Source of the DNA: JBAYSY01 sp041675885
GTDB taxonomy: Bacteria > Pseudomonadota > Alphaproteobacteria > Rhodobacterales > Rhodobacteraceae
Direction: 5' to 3'
NCBI GenBank assembly: GCA_041675885.1
Contig: JBAYSY010000008.1
Span: forward strand, 1-64,000
Length of the DNA: 64,000 bases
The notes under the pieces were generated by a model. The model did not search any database. It saw only the letters and a list, made by a program, of their open reading frames with translations, and was not told the DNA's origin. Positions 50,584 to 59,312 of the stretch are shown in pieces. The number at the start of each line of letters is the position of its first letter. The first letter of the stretch is position 1. Both the position numbers and the translations under genes were made by a program.

Positions 50584-52698
50584 TCAAGGCTTGCGCTGCA
50601 CGTCCTGTATCCGGGTGATCCGGGCCACGTCGTTCTCGGCCTCAAGCGCGGTCATCACGTTGTGCAGGTGCTCCACGTCGCGCAGGTCCACGTCGATGTT
50701 CAGCCGGTAATAATCGGGCTTCTTGTCCACGAATTGCAGGTCCGAGATATTGGCGTGCCGGTCGCCGATCAAGGTGCAGACCCGCCCCAGAACCCCGGTC
50801 GCATGCGAGATCGTGATATCGAGGCTGACGGTATGCACCGGCGCATGGCGGCCGGAATGCCAGTGCAGGTCGATCCAGCGGTCGGGCTGTTCCTCGAACT
50901 CGACCAGCGCGGCGCAGTCGATGGCATGGGCCACCACCCCCTTGCCGCGATAGGTGATGCCGACGATCCGTTCGCCCGGCAGCGGCTGGCAGCAGGGGGC
51001 GCGGCGGAAGGTCTGGTCGTCGGAAAGCCCGACCACCGGGCGGGCCGCATCGACCTCATCCGGGCGGGCGGCCAGTTCGGGGTAAAGCGCCTCGATCACC
51101 TTGCGGGTGGAAAGTTCGGCCGAGCCGAGCCGGGCGAGCAGTTCCACCTCGTCCGCGATTCCCAGCGTGCGGGCGGCGGTGCCCAGCGCCTTGTCGGTGG
51201 CCTTCTTGCCGATATGCTCGAAGGCGACCCGCGCCAGTTCCCGGCCCAGCTTGACGAAGCGGCCCCGGTCCTCTTCGCGCAGGCTTTTGCGGATCGCCGC
51301 CTTGGCGCGGCCGGTCACGGCGATGTCGATCCAGGTCGCTTGTGGTTTTTGTCCCTCGGCGGTGATGATATCGACCGACTGGCCGTTCTTCAGCCGGGTC
51401 CAGAGCGGCACGCGGATGCCGTCAACCCGGGCCGAGACGCAGGCGTCGCCGATCCGCGTATGGATCGCATAGGCGAAATCCAGCGGCGTCGCCCCGCGCG
51501 GCAGTTGCACCACATCGCCCTTGGGCGTGAAGCAGAACACCTGGTCCGAATACATCTCCAGCTTGACGTGTTCCAGGAATTCGTCGTGGTCGCCTTCCTC
51601 GAACCGTTCGGTCAGGGTGGCGATCCATTTCGCCGGATCGACCGCGAACGGGTTGTGCGAGCGTTCGCCGTCGCGGTAAGCCCAATGCGCCGCCACGCCC
51701 GCCTCGGCCACCTCGTGCATCTCGCGGGTGCGGATCTGCACCTCGACCCGCTTGCCGTCGCGGCCCGACACGGTGGTATGGATCGAACGGTAGCCGTTCG
51801 ACTTGGGCTGGCTGATGTAATCCTTGAACCGCCCCGGGACCGAGCGCCACCGCCGGTGAATCACGCCGAGGATACGATAGCAGTCGGCCACCTCATGGGT
51901 GATGATGCGGAAACCGTAGATATCCGAGAGGCGCGAGAAGGCGAGATCCTTTTCCTGCATCTTGCGCCAGACCGAATAGGGTTTCTTGGCGCGACCGTAG
52001 ACGTCGGCCTCGATCCCGGCCTTTTCCAGTTCATGCCTGATGTCGGCGGTGATCTTGTGGATCACGTCGCCGGTCTCGCGCTGGAGCGTGATGAACCGGC
52101 GCAGGATCGAGTTGCGCGCCTCGGGGTTCAGCACCCGGAAGGCGAGGTCTTCCAGTTCCTCGCGCATCCATTGCATCCCCATGCGGCCCGCCAGCGGCGC
52201 ATAGATCTCCATCGTTTCGCGCGCCTTCTGGGCCTGCTTGTCGCTGCGCATCGACTTGATGGTGCGCATGTTGTGCAGCCGGTCGGCCAGCTTGACGAGG
52301 ATCACCCGCAGATCCTTCGACATGGCGAAGAACAGCTTGCGGAAGTTCTCGGCCTGCTTCGACTGGGTGGAGGTCAGTTGCAGGTTGGTCAGCTTGGTGA
52401 CGCCATCGACCAGTTCCGCCACCTCTTCGCCGAACATCCCGGCGATCTCGGTCCAGGTGGAGCGGGTGTCCTCGATCGTGTCGTGCAGCAGCGCGGTGAT
52501 GATGGTGGCGTCATCCAGCCGCATCTCGGTCAGGATCGCCGCGACCGCGACCGGGTGGCTGAAATAGGGCTCGCCCGAGTGGCGCAGCTGGCCCTCGTGC
52601 ATCTCGCGCCCATAGGCATAGGCGCGGCGGATCAGGTCTGCGTTGGTGCGCGGGTTGTAGTTGCGGACCAGAGCGATCAGGTCTTCGACGTCGATCAT
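50584..52698 (-). CDS. rsh: Bifunctional (p)ppGpp synthetase/hydrolase (Rel/SpoT homologue)
   Basis: Makes and degrades the alarmone (p)ppGpp. The 704-residue protein has an N-terminal HD hydrolase domain with His72-Asp73 in LLHDTIEDT and KLADRLHNMRT intact, a synthetase domain with DYISQPKSNGYRSIHTTV, a TGS domain (FTPKGDVVQLPRGATPLDFA, near residue 385) and a C-terminal ACT domain ending VARITRIQDVQRKP. Both activities appear preserved, as expected for the single Rsh of alphaproteobacteria. It follows rpoZ after 30 bp, the typical operon partner. Confidence 0.95.
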   Translation of the reverse strand: MIDVEDLIALVRNYNPRTNADLIRRAYAYGREMHEGQLRHSGEPYFSHPVAVAAILTEMRLDDATIITALLHDTIEDTRSTWTEIAGMFGEEVAELVDGVTKLTNLQLTSTQSKQAENFRKLFFAMSKDLRVILVKLADRLHNMRTIKSMRSDKQAQKARETMEIYAPLAGRMGMQWMREELEDLAFRVLNPEARNSILRRFITLQRETGDVIHKITADIRHELEKAGIEADVYGRAKKPYSVWRKMQEKDLAFSRLSDIYGFRIITHEVADCYRILGVIHRRWRSVPGRFKDYISQPKSNGYRSIHTTVSGRDGKRVEVQIRTREMHEVAEAGVAAHWAYRDGERSHNPFAVDPAKWIATLTERFEEGDHDEFLEHVKLEMYSDQVFCFTPKGDVVQLPRGATPLDFAYAIHTRIGDACVSARVDGIRVPLWTRLKNGQSVDIITAEGQKPQATWIDIAVTGRAKAAIRKSLREEDRGRFVKLGRELARVAFEHIGKKATDKALGTAARTLGIADEVELLARLGSAELSTRKVIEALYPELAARPDEVDAARPVVGLSDDQTFRRAPCCQPLPGERIVGITYRGKGVVAHAIDCAALVEFEEQPDRWIDLHWHSGRHAPVHTVSLDITISHATGVLGRVCTLIGDRHANISDLQFVDKKPDYYRLNIDVDLRDVEHLHNVMTALEAENDVARITRIQDVQRKP

Positions 52699-52728
52699 TC
52701 CGGTCGCATCCCGTCGGGGCGCAGGGGG

Positions 52729-53082
52729 TCAGCCCTGCCCCTGGGCCTCCATCAGGGCACGCAGCATCCGTTCCTCGGACATGTCGTCCTGGGCCGGGCG
52801 GTCGATCTCGGACCCCATGAGAAGCGCCATCTGGTCTTCCTCGGGCTCATCGACCTCGATCTGCGTCTGGTAGCTTTCGATCATCCGCTCGCGCAGGGCC
52901 TCGACCGGCTGGGTTTCATCGGCGATCTCGCGCAGCGAGACGACCGAGTTCTTGTCGTTGTCGCGATCCACGGTCAGCGGCGAACCGGCCGCGATCTCGC
53001 GCGCGCGATGGGCGGCGAGCATCACCAGCTCGAAACGGTTCGGCACCTTGTCAACGCAATCTTCGACCGTCACGCGGGCCAT
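52729..53082 (-). CDS. rpoZ: RNA polymerase omega subunit
   Basis: Small subunit that stabilises RNA polymerase and contributes to its (p)ppGpp site. 117 residues starting MARVTVEDCVDKVPNRFELV, the family signature; the conserved core is the first 60 residues, followed by an acidic tail of about 45. It is co-directional with rsh, so the alarmone enzyme and part of its target complex are made together. Confidence 0.96.
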   Translation of the reverse strand: MARVTVEDCVDKVPNRFELVMLAAHRAREIAAGSPLTVDRDNDKNSVVSLREIADETQPVEALRERMIESYQTQIEVDEPEEDQMALLMGSEIDRPAQDDMSEERMLRALMEAQGQG

Positions 53083-53360
53083 GGGCTGCTCCAGTTCTTG
53101 TCAGGGGCTCGGAGGGGGCTCGGAAAGGCCGATATAGGCGGTGCAAGGGGTATTGACAAGCAGGTTTTCCAGCAGGCGCAGGCCGGAGGATGGCCGGGCG
53201 CGAGAGGAAACCGGCCGCAGGTGCTTCCGCCGCCACCCGGGCCTGCCCCGCGCGGAACAGAGGGCAGCGGCCGCCCGTGCGGGCGGTCGGCCGCTGCCCG
53301 GCGGCGCGTGCCGCGTCTTGATTCCGGGCATGGGAGCGCATATCCGACGTTGCGCCCCCG
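53083..53360. repeat. Intergenic region with dispersed repeat copy R3
   Basis: No gene. A palindromic repeat copy covers about 53,256-53,333: ACAGAGGGCAGCGGCCG at the left, the symmetric core GCCCGTGCGGGC, GGTCGGCCGCTGCC, and the module ending CTTGATTCCGGGCA. This is the same unit as at 58,555-58,731 with the middle part missing. Confidence 0.7.
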
Positions 53361-53939
53361 TCACAACACCTGCACCGCCGCCCGTTCCGCCTCGGGCAGC
53401 GCCGCCAGCATCTCGGCCGCGCTCTCGCCGGTCAGCGGGTGGCGCCAGTCCGGCGCGACCTCCAGCAGCGGGACCAGCACGAAGGCGCGGTCCTGCATCC
53501 TCGGATGCGGCAGGATCAGCCGGTCGGGCGTGGCGCGCATCTGCCCGGCCACGGGCAGGGCGCGCCAGCGGGTCTGCGTCGCCGCATCGGGCAGCACCAG
53601 CCCGCCACAGGCGATCAGATCGAGATCGAGCGTCCGCGCCCCCCAGCGAATCACCCGGTCGCGGCCGAAACGCGCCTCGATCATCTGGAGCAACGCCAGC
53701 ATCGCCCCGGGGCCGCGTGTGCGGCAATCCGCCACCGCCACCACCCCGTTGACGTAATCCGGCCCGGCCCCCGGTGGCCAGCAGGGGCTGCGATACCACC
53801 GGCTGCGGACAAGAACGCGCAACTCCGCGCGGGAAAGTGCGTCAACCGCGTCCGAAAGGGTGATTTCGGGCGGGCTCTCTCCCCTTGCAAGATTGGCGCC
53901 AAGCGCGATCAGCCAAGGGTTCTCAGTATGACATGCCAA
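53361..53939 (-). CDS. folK: 2-amino-4-hydroxy-6-hydroxymethyldihydropteridine pyrophosphokinase
   Basis: Transfers pyrophosphate from ATP to hydroxymethyl-dihydropterin in folate synthesis. The 192-residue protein has LIALGANL (10-17), RSRWYRSPCWPP, the ATP/pterin loop FGRDRVIRWGARTLDLDLI with the two Mg-binding aspartates, and LPHPRMQDRAFVLVPL. All are HPPK landmarks. The likely start is TTG at 53,939; an ATG in another frame six bases on soon stops. It is divergent from the NYN gene and upstream of rpoZ. Confidence 0.93.
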   Translation of the reverse strand: MACHTENPWLIALGANLARGESPPEITLSDAVDALSRAELRVLVRSRWYRSPCWPPGAGPDYVNGVVAVADCRTRGPGAMLALLQMIEARFGRDRVIRWGARTLDLDLIACGGLVLPDAATQTRWRALPVAGQMRATPDRLILPHPRMQDRAFVLVPLLEVAPDWRHPLTGESAAEMLAALPEAERAAVQVL

Positions 53940-54074
53940 TGTTACACTTTCGTATAGCGCCGCTTGCGGTGTTGGTTTCTTTGCCCGATCAAGGGATCAT
54001 GTTCCAGATGGGATTTGATCCTGAACTGGTCGGACCCGGCATTTCCGGTCCCGGAACATTTGAGGGGAAAAGAC

Positions 54075-54656
54075 ATGTTTTACAAAGACGACAGGCTTGC
54101 CCTGTTCATCGACGGCTCCAATCTCTATGCGGCGGCAAGGGCGCTCGGCTTCGACATCGACTACAAGCTGCTGCGGCAGGAGTTCATGCGCCGCGGCAAG
54201 CTGGTACGGGCCTTCTACTATACCGCGCTGCTGGAAAGCGACGAATACTCGCCGATCCGGCCGCTGGTCGATTGGCTGCATTACAACGGCTTTGCCATGA
54301 TCACCAAACCGGCCAAGGAATATACCGACAGCCAGGGCCGCCGGAAGGTCAAGGGCAACATGGATATCGAACTGACGGTCGATGCCATGGAACTTGCGCC
54401 GCGCGTCGATCATATCGTGCTGTTCTCGGGCGACGGCGACTTCCGCCCGCTGATCGAAAGCCTGCAACGGCAGGGGGTGCGGGTCTCGGTCGTCTCCACG
54501 ATCCGCAGCCAGCCGCCGATGATCGCCGACGAGCTGCGCCGCCAGGCCGACAACTTCATCGAGCTTGACGAACTGCGCGAGGTGATCGGCCGCCCCCCGC
54601 GCGAGCCGCGCGAACCCCGGTTCGAGCACGAACAGGAAACGGTCGAGGACAGCTGA
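54075..54656 (+). CDS. NYN-domain (LabA/DUF88-like) nuclease
   Basis: Probable RNA-directed nuclease of the NYN (PIN-like) superfamily, 193 residues. It has LALFIDGSNLYAAARALG (9-26) with the first catalytic Asp, KGNMDIELTVDAM, and the second acidic motif IVLFSGDGDFRPLIESLQ, the three-Asp site of PIN-like enzymes. The C-terminal tail is Arg/Glu-rich. The ATG at 54,075 follows GAGGGGAAAAG; the open frame begins earlier but the leader is unlike the family. Divergence from folK is common in Rhodobacterales. Confidence 0.9.
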   Translation: MFYKDDRLALFIDGSNLYAAARALGFDIDYKLLRQEFMRRGKLVRAFYYTALLESDEYSPIRPLVDWLHYNGFAMITKPAKEYTDSQGRRKVKGNMDIELTVDAMELAPRVDHIVLFSGDGDFRPLIESLQRQGVRVSVVSTIRSQPPMIADELRRQADNFIELDELREVIGRPPREPREPRFEHEQETVEDS

Positions 54657-54746
54657 TCCGGCGGAACCGGGCGGCGGGGGCGCCGCCCATGCGGTGCGGA
54701 CCCGGGGGCTGATATGGCCCCCGGCCCGTGCATCACTTCCCCGATG

Positions 54747-55334
54747 TCAGAGATCGCGCACCCAGAACCGAAGCCGCTTTCGCGTCTCTTCCGCCGCGCC
54801 CAGATCGCGCCAGCCGAATTCCGCCACCACGCCGGGCAGGGGCGCATAGCCGCGCTTGCGCCAGAACCCGTCCAGCGGCCGGTAATCCGCGGGCCGCGCC
54901 GGGTCGTCGTCCGGGCGGATCACCGCGCAGAAGGCCGAGCGGGCGAACCCCAGCGCCCGGGCGTGATCCTCGCGCAGATCGAAGAAACGGTGGCCGATGC
55001 CGTGCCCGCGGTATTCCGGCAGCAGCACCGACTCGGCGCAGTAGAATACCGTGGAGAGGTCGATCCCCGTCCCGGAAAAGGCCGCCGCGAAGTCGTCGGC
55101 GTGTTCCGCAAGCGGCGTGCCGGTGGCGGCGCCGATCAGCCGGTCGCCGTCGAAAGCCCCCACCAGCACGGCGCCGGGGCTGTCGCGATAGGCGGCGACA
55201 TAGCGGCGTTCGTAATCCATGTCGCCGTCGTAGAGATAGGGCCAGTCGCGGAACACCGTGATCCGCAGCCGCGCCACGTCGTCGAGCGCGGCATCCAGCG
55301 CCGCCCCGGTCAGCGCCCGCACCATCAGCGTCAT
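54747..55334 (-). CDS. GNAT-family N-acetyltransferase
   Basis: Acetyl-CoA-dependent transferase of the GNAT fold, 195 residues, substrate unknown. The acetyl-CoA loop is SVLLPEYRGHGIGHRFFDLR (about 105-124), after the beta-strand-rich N-terminal half with FDGDRLIGAATGTPL. It is coupled by a 4-bp overlap to the NTF2-like gene. Confidence 0.86.
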   Translation of the reverse strand: MTLMVRALTGAALDAALDDVARLRITVFRDWPYLYDGDMDYERRYVAAYRDSPGAVLVGAFDGDRLIGAATGTPLAEHADDFAAAFSGTGIDLSTVFYCAESVLLPEYRGHGIGHRFFDLREDHARALGFARSAFCAVIRPDDDPARPADYRPLDGFWRKRGYAPLPGVVAEFGWRDLGAAEETRKRLRFWVRDL

Positions 55335-55741
55335 GTCGAGACCTGCCGGATCCAGTCGTTCAGGTTGTAGAAGGTGGTGATCCGGGCGATCCTGCCGCCC
55401 TTCAGGTCGAAGAAGGCACCCGCGGGCAGCACATAGGACTGGCCGCGCGCCTCGGGCAGGCCGGGGTCGGTTTGCAGATAGGTGCCGTGGACGGTGAATT
55501 CCGCCGCCGCCCGGCTGCCGTCCTCATTGGTGAAGATCACCATGTCGCGCAGTTCCTCGCGGTAGCTCACGCCCATATGGGCGCAGAACTCCGCGAATTT
55601 CGCGCGCCCCCGGCGCACCTCGCCTTCGTTCACCCGATGCTCCACGTCATCGGTGACACAGGCGAGCATCCCGTCACCGTCGCCCGCGTTGAAGGCGGCG
55701 TAATAGGCATCGATGATGCGGTGGGCGTCGTCGCGGCTCAT
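55331..55741 (-). CDS. SnoaL/NTF2-like fold protein (ketosteroid-isomerase-related)
   Basis: 136-residue single-domain NTF2-like protein; the family includes isomerases, cyclases and binding proteins. It begins MSRDDAHRIIDAYYAAFNAG with the cone-fold lining FAEFCAHMGVSY and VHGTYLQTDPGLPEA. No catalytic function can be assigned. GGAGGGCCCC gives a good ribosome site. Overlap with the GNAT gene suggests they work together. Confidence 0.83.
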   Translation of the reverse strand: MSRDDAHRIIDAYYAAFNAGDGDGMLACVTDDVEHRVNEGEVRRGRAKFAEFCAHMGVSYREELRDMVIFTNEDGSRAAAEFTVHGTYLQTDPGLPEARGQSYVLPAGAFFDLKGGRIARITTFYNLNDWIRQVST

Positions 55742-55833
55742 GGGGCCCTCCTGTCTCCGGCGGCGTTGCCATAGTGTTACGCCACGGGCGGGAAAGGATC
55801 AAATGCGCCGGTTCCGTGCCGGTTCGCGCCGGG

Positions 55834-56307
55834 CTATTCCGTCGCCTCTCCGTCTTCGGCGGGCAGGCCGAAACGGGCGATCATCCGGTCGCGGATCTGG
55901 TCGCGGGTCTGGCGATAGGCGGAAAGCTTGGCCTCGCGCCCCTCGCCCAGCCCGGTCGGATCGAGGATCGGCCAGTATTCCACGTCGAGGTGGTAGAACC
56001 GCGTCAGTTCCAGCGCCATGCGCTGGCTGGCGGGGGAAAGCGCGACGATCAGGTCGAACTGCGACAGGTCGTCGCCCCATTCCTGCATCTCCTCGAACGA
56101 GCGCGAGCGGTGGCGTTCCAGTTCCACCCCCAGTTCGCGGCAGACGGATATGGAGAAGCCGTCCACCTCCATGTCGCTGCGCACCCCGGCCGACTGGACA
56201 TAGGCGCGCTGGCCGTAGAAATGCTTCATCAGCGCCTCGGCCATGGGCGAACGCACCGCGTTGTGATCGCAGCAGAAAAGGACCGATGCGGGAAAGCCCT
56301 TTTCCAC
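55834..56307 (-). CDS. Low-molecular-weight protein phosphatase family protein
   Basis: Cysteine phosphatase/arsenate reductase-like fold, 157 residues. The P-loop is FCCDHNAVRSP, matching C-x5-R with Cys13 and Arg19, and the late Asp loop is PILDPTG. The first base codon is GTG at 56,307. It is three bases after the UPF0262 gene, and the order hisD-UPF0262-phosphatase is conserved in alphaproteobacteria. Whether it acts on phosphotyrosine or arsenate cannot be told. Confidence 0.88.
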   Translation of the reverse strand: MEKGFPASVLFCCDHNAVRSPMAEALMKHFYGQRAYVQSAGVRSDMEVDGFSISVCRELGVELERHRSRSFEEMQEWGDDLSQFDLIVALSPASQRMALELTRFYHLDVEYWPILDPTGLGEGREAKLSAYRQTRDQIRDRMIARFGLPAEDGEATE

Positions 56308-56310
56308 CCG

Positions 56311-56787
56311 TCACCCCCAGTGCAGGACGCAGATCAGGGTGAACAGGCGCCGGGCGGTGTCGATATCCACGTCTGCCTTGTCCTCCAACCGTTCCTGCAA
56401 CACCCGCGCGCCCTCGTTGTGGATGCCGCGCCGGGCCATGTCGATGGCCTCGATCTGCGAGGGGGGCAGGCGCCTGACGGCCTCGAAGTAGCTTTCGCAG
56501 ATCTGGAAGTAGTCCTTGACCACCTGCCGGAACGGGCCGAGCGAGAGGTGGAACTCACCCACCTTCGCCGCCTTGTCGGTGGCGATGTCGAACACCAGCC
56601 GCCCGTCGCGGATCGCCAGCGCCAGCCGGTAGGGGCCGGGGGGGACGGTGCGGCCTTCGCGCGCGGGCAGGCCGAAGCTGTTGTCCTCCAGGAGGTCGAA
56701 GATCGCCACCCGCCGCTCCTGCTCGATCTCGGGGGTGGGGGCGGCAAGGCCGGCCTCGTCGATTTCGATATGGCAGATGCGGTTCAT
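56311..56787 (-). CDS. UPF0262 family protein
   Basis: Conserved alphaproteobacterial protein of unknown function, 158 residues. It has the family landmarks EQERRVAIFDLLEDNSFG (22-39), GPYRLALAIRDGRLVFDI and LSLGPFRQVVKDYFQICESY. No signal peptide or membrane helix. It sits between hisD (360 bp upstream) and the LMW phosphatase gene, the normal neighbourhood of this family. Confidence 0.9.
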   Translation of the reverse strand: MNRICHIEIDEAGLAAPTPEIEQERRVAIFDLLEDNSFGLPAREGRTVPPGPYRLALAIRDGRLVFDIATDKAAKVGEFHLSLGPFRQVVKDYFQICESYFEAVRRLPPSQIEAIDMARRGIHNEGARVLQERLEDKADVDIDTARRLFTLICVLHWG

Positions 56788-57146
56788 GGTCTTGTCCGGA
56801 CTGTTGACGGGGGCTTGATGCCCGACCGGCCGGGGCAGGGCAAGCCGCAATCGGGCGGGGGCCTTGCAGGGTGGGCAATCCGCCCACCATCCGGGTGGGG
56901 GGGGGTGGTGCGCTGAAGCGCACCCTACGGCCCCGCCCCTATCTGTTCGGCCGGTCCAGCCGTGCCCGGACCGACTGGGCGGAACACCCGCCCGCACGGG
57001 CGGCCGCTATTGCAACGTCGCGACATGCACTGAACGTGGAGTCACCTGCACCATAAACTGCCAGACCACAACCGTCGCAGCGGCCCCCCGCGGTCGGCCG
57101 CTGCCCTCTGTTGTGTGTGGTATTGGCGGGCAATCTGCCCCCGCCC
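56788..57146. repeat. Repeat-rich intergenic region downstream of hisD (copy R4)
   Basis: 359 bp with no gene. It holds a GTGGGCAATCCGCCCAC hairpin (56,871-56,887), a single copy of the 24-bp unit (56,907-56,930), and a long repeat copy R4 at about 56,987-57,118, then a GGCGGGCAATCTGCCC half-palindrome at 57,125. R4 is inverted relative to R5 on the far side of hisD over about 130 bp. Confidence 0.8.
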
Positions 57147-58448
57147 CTATCCGTTCAGCCGGTCGAGCCGCGCCCGCACGCTCAGCCCATGCGCCTGAAG
57201 GCTTTCCGACACCGCGAGCCGCTCCGCCGCCGGGCCGATGGCGGCCAAAGCCTCGGGCGTCATCCGGGCGATGGTGGTGCGCTTGAGGAAATCCATCACC
57301 GACAGCCCCGAGGAGAACCGGGCCGAGCGCGCCGTGGGCAGCACGTGGTTCGGTCCGCCGACGTAATCGCCGATCGCCTCGGGCGTCCATGCGCCGAGGA
57401 AGATCGCGCCCGCGTGGGTGATGCGGGTGGCCAGCGCCTCGGGGTCGGCGACGCACAGTTCCAGATGCTCGGGCGCGATGCGGTTCGACAGTGCCGCTGC
57501 CTCCTCCAGATCGCGGGTCACGATCACCGCGCCGTAGTCGCGCCAGCTTGCGCCCGCGATGGCGCGGCGCTCCAGCGTTTCCAGCCGCTTTTCCACCGCC
57601 GCCGCCACCGCCTGCCCGAAGGCCGCATCCGGCGTCAGCAGGATCGACTGCGCGCTTTCGTCGTGTTCCGCCTGCGACAGCAGGTCGAGCGCGATCCAGT
57701 CGGGGTCGTTGTCCGTGTCGGCGATGACCAGGATCTCCGACGGGCCGGCGATCATGTCGATGCCCACCTTGCCGAACACCCGCCGCTTGGCCGCCGCGAC
57801 AAAGACGTTGCCGGGGCCGGTGATCTTGTCCACCGGGGCGATGGTCTGCGTTCCGTAAGCCATGGCCGCGATCGCCTGCGCCCCGCCGATGCGCCAGATC
57901 GTATCGACCCCCGCCAGCCGCGCCGCCAGCAGCACCAGCGGGTTGACCGCGCCGTCCGGGGTCGGGCAGCAGATCACCAGCCGCTCCACCCCCGCCACCC
58001 GGGCCGGGATCGCGTTCATCAGCACCGACGAAGGATAGCTTGCCAGCCCCCCCGGCACGTAGAGCCCGGCAGCCGTTACCGGCGTCCAGCGCCAGCCGAG
58101 GCTTGCCCCCGCCGTATCGGTCCAGCGCGCGTCCGCGGGCATCTGTCTTGCGTGGTAGTCGCGGATGCGCCCGGCCGCCAGTTCCAGTGCGGCGCGGTCT
58201 TCGGGCGCGACCTTCGCGCATTCGGCCTCGATCTCCGCCGCCGAGAAGGCCAGCGTCTCCGGCGTCAGGTCCAGCCGGTCGAAGCGCGCGGTCAGTTCGA
58301 TCACCGCCGCATCGCCGCGTGCCCGGACATCGGCGATGATCGCCGCTACGGTGTCGTCCACATCGGGCGCGTCCTCGCGCTTCATCGTCAGGAGGGCGGC
58401 GAAGGCGGATTCGAAACCGGGGTCGGTGCTGTCGAGAAAGACGGGCAT
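57147..58448 (-). CDS. hisD: Histidinol dehydrogenase
   Basis: Zinc-dependent NAD enzyme that oxidises histidinol to histidine in two steps, the end of histidine synthesis. The 433-residue protein has GLYVPGGLASYPSSVLMNAI (115-134), PVDKITGPGNVFVAAAKR, GIDMIAGPSE, the zinc-binding LLSQAEHDESAQS, and NRIAPEHLEL with the catalytic Glu/His. The ATG at 58,448 follows AGGGAG; the frame is open another 37 codons upstream but that runs into the repeat. It is flanked on both sides by inverted copies of a dispersed repeat. Confidence 0.96.
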   Translation of the reverse strand: MPVFLDSTDPGFESAFAALLTMKREDAPDVDDTVAAIIADVRARGDAAVIELTARFDRLDLTPETLAFSAAEIEAECAKVAPEDRAALELAAGRIRDYHARQMPADARWTDTAGASLGWRWTPVTAAGLYVPGGLASYPSSVLMNAIPARVAGVERLVICCPTPDGAVNPLVLLAARLAGVDTIWRIGGAQAIAAMAYGTQTIAPVDKITGPGNVFVAAAKRRVFGKVGIDMIAGPSEILVIADTDNDPDWIALDLLSQAEHDESAQSILLTPDAAFGQAVAAAVEKRLETLERRAIAGASWRDYGAVIVTRDLEEAAALSNRIAPEHLELCVADPEALATRITHAGAIFLGAWTPEAIGDYVGGPNHVLPTARSARFSSGLSVMDFLKRTTIARMTPEALAAIGPAAERLAVSESLQAHGLSVRARLDRLNG

Positions 58449-58789
58449 GGCGGGCTCCCTTGGATGCGCCCTGCCATAACGGCCCGGCCCGGCGGCCTCA
58501 AGCACGGATCGCCCGGATTCGACGGTTGCCCCGGGCCGAACGGCGCAAACATACTGCACAACAGAGGGCAGCGGCCGGCCGCGGGGGGCCGCTGCAACCT
58601 CTGTGGTCTGGCAGTTTATGGTGCCGAATACCCTGACGTCTGTGCATGTTGAGACGTTGCACGAGCGGCCGCCCGTGCGGGCGGTCGGCCGCTGCCCGGC
58701 GGCGCTGGCGCGCCTTGATTCCGGGCGAAGCTACGCTTCAGATCCCACCATTTGAACCGGAAAGTCCGTCAACTTCTTCTGAAGTTTCT
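58449..58789. repeat. Repeat-rich intergenic region upstream of hisD (copy R5)
   Basis: 341 bp with no gene. The longest copy of the palindromic repeat, R5, runs from about 58,555 to 58,731: ACAACAGAGGGCAGCGGCC, then a unique middle (GTGGTCTGGCAGTTTATGG and ACGTCTGTGCATGTTGAGAC segments), GAGCGGCCGCCCGTGCGG, GGTCGGCCGCTGCC and the CTTGATTCCGGGC module. hisD's own promoter must lie between it and the start codon. Confidence 0.8.
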
Positions 58790-59140
58790 TCACCCCTTGG
58801 GCAGCAGTCCGGCGGGGGCGGTGTCGCCGCGCCAGTAGTCGGGGGCGGGCCTGTCGCGGGCCGGGCTTGCGCGCTTGAAGGTGCAGATCAGTTCGTCGCC
58901 CTCGATCCGGCTGGCGATGATCAGCGCGTCGAGCAGCCGCCGCGGCCCCTCGTGTATCTCGACGAAGCCGCGCAGCCGGGTCAGCCGTTCGGCATCGACG
59001 GCAAAGCCGCCGGCCCACATCCGCCGGATCGGAAACACTGCCTCGCCGAGTTGCAGCCGCAGCCGCCGCCCCTTGCGCCAGTCGCGTTTGCGCGCGGCCT
59101 CCAGCCCTTCCCGCACCTCGGCAGGCAGATGTTCCAGCAT
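58790..59140 (-). CDS. Conserved hypothetical protein (Rhodobacteraceae)
   Basis: 116-residue soluble protein of unknown function. It begins MLEHLPAEVREGLEAARKRD and has a basic middle (WRKGRRLRLQLGEAVFPIRR) and RGFVEIHEGPRRLLDALIIA, a beta-rich arrangement that could be PilZ-like, although no c-di-GMP motif (RxxxR plus D/NxSxxG) is visible. No signal peptide or helix. The frame extends 15 codons upstream to 59,185; the inner ATG at 59,140 was chosen because the sequence there looks family-like. Confidence 0.75.
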   Translation of the reverse strand: MLEHLPAEVREGLEAARKRDWRKGRRLRLQLGEAVFPIRRMWAGGFAVDAERLTRLRGFVEIHEGPRRLLDALIIASRIEGDELICTFKRASPARDRPAPDYWRGDTAPAGLLPKG

Positions 59141-59312
59141 GACGATCCCCGTGGCAGCCGCCGCGCCCCCCGCGCGCCGGGTCATCCTGAATCAAGGATG
59201 TGTCATTGCGGTGAAAACACAAGCCTTTTCACGCCGGAAGCCCGCCGCCGCAGCGCATCCCGGCGGAAATACGCGGACGGGGCGGCGGGCCCGTGCCGGG
59301 CGGGAAGCGGTG

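Noticed and set aside
58790..59140. PilZ (c-di-GMP) domain in the small protein near hisD
   Set aside because: The RxxxR and D/NxSxxG binding motifs are not both present, so no function was assigned.
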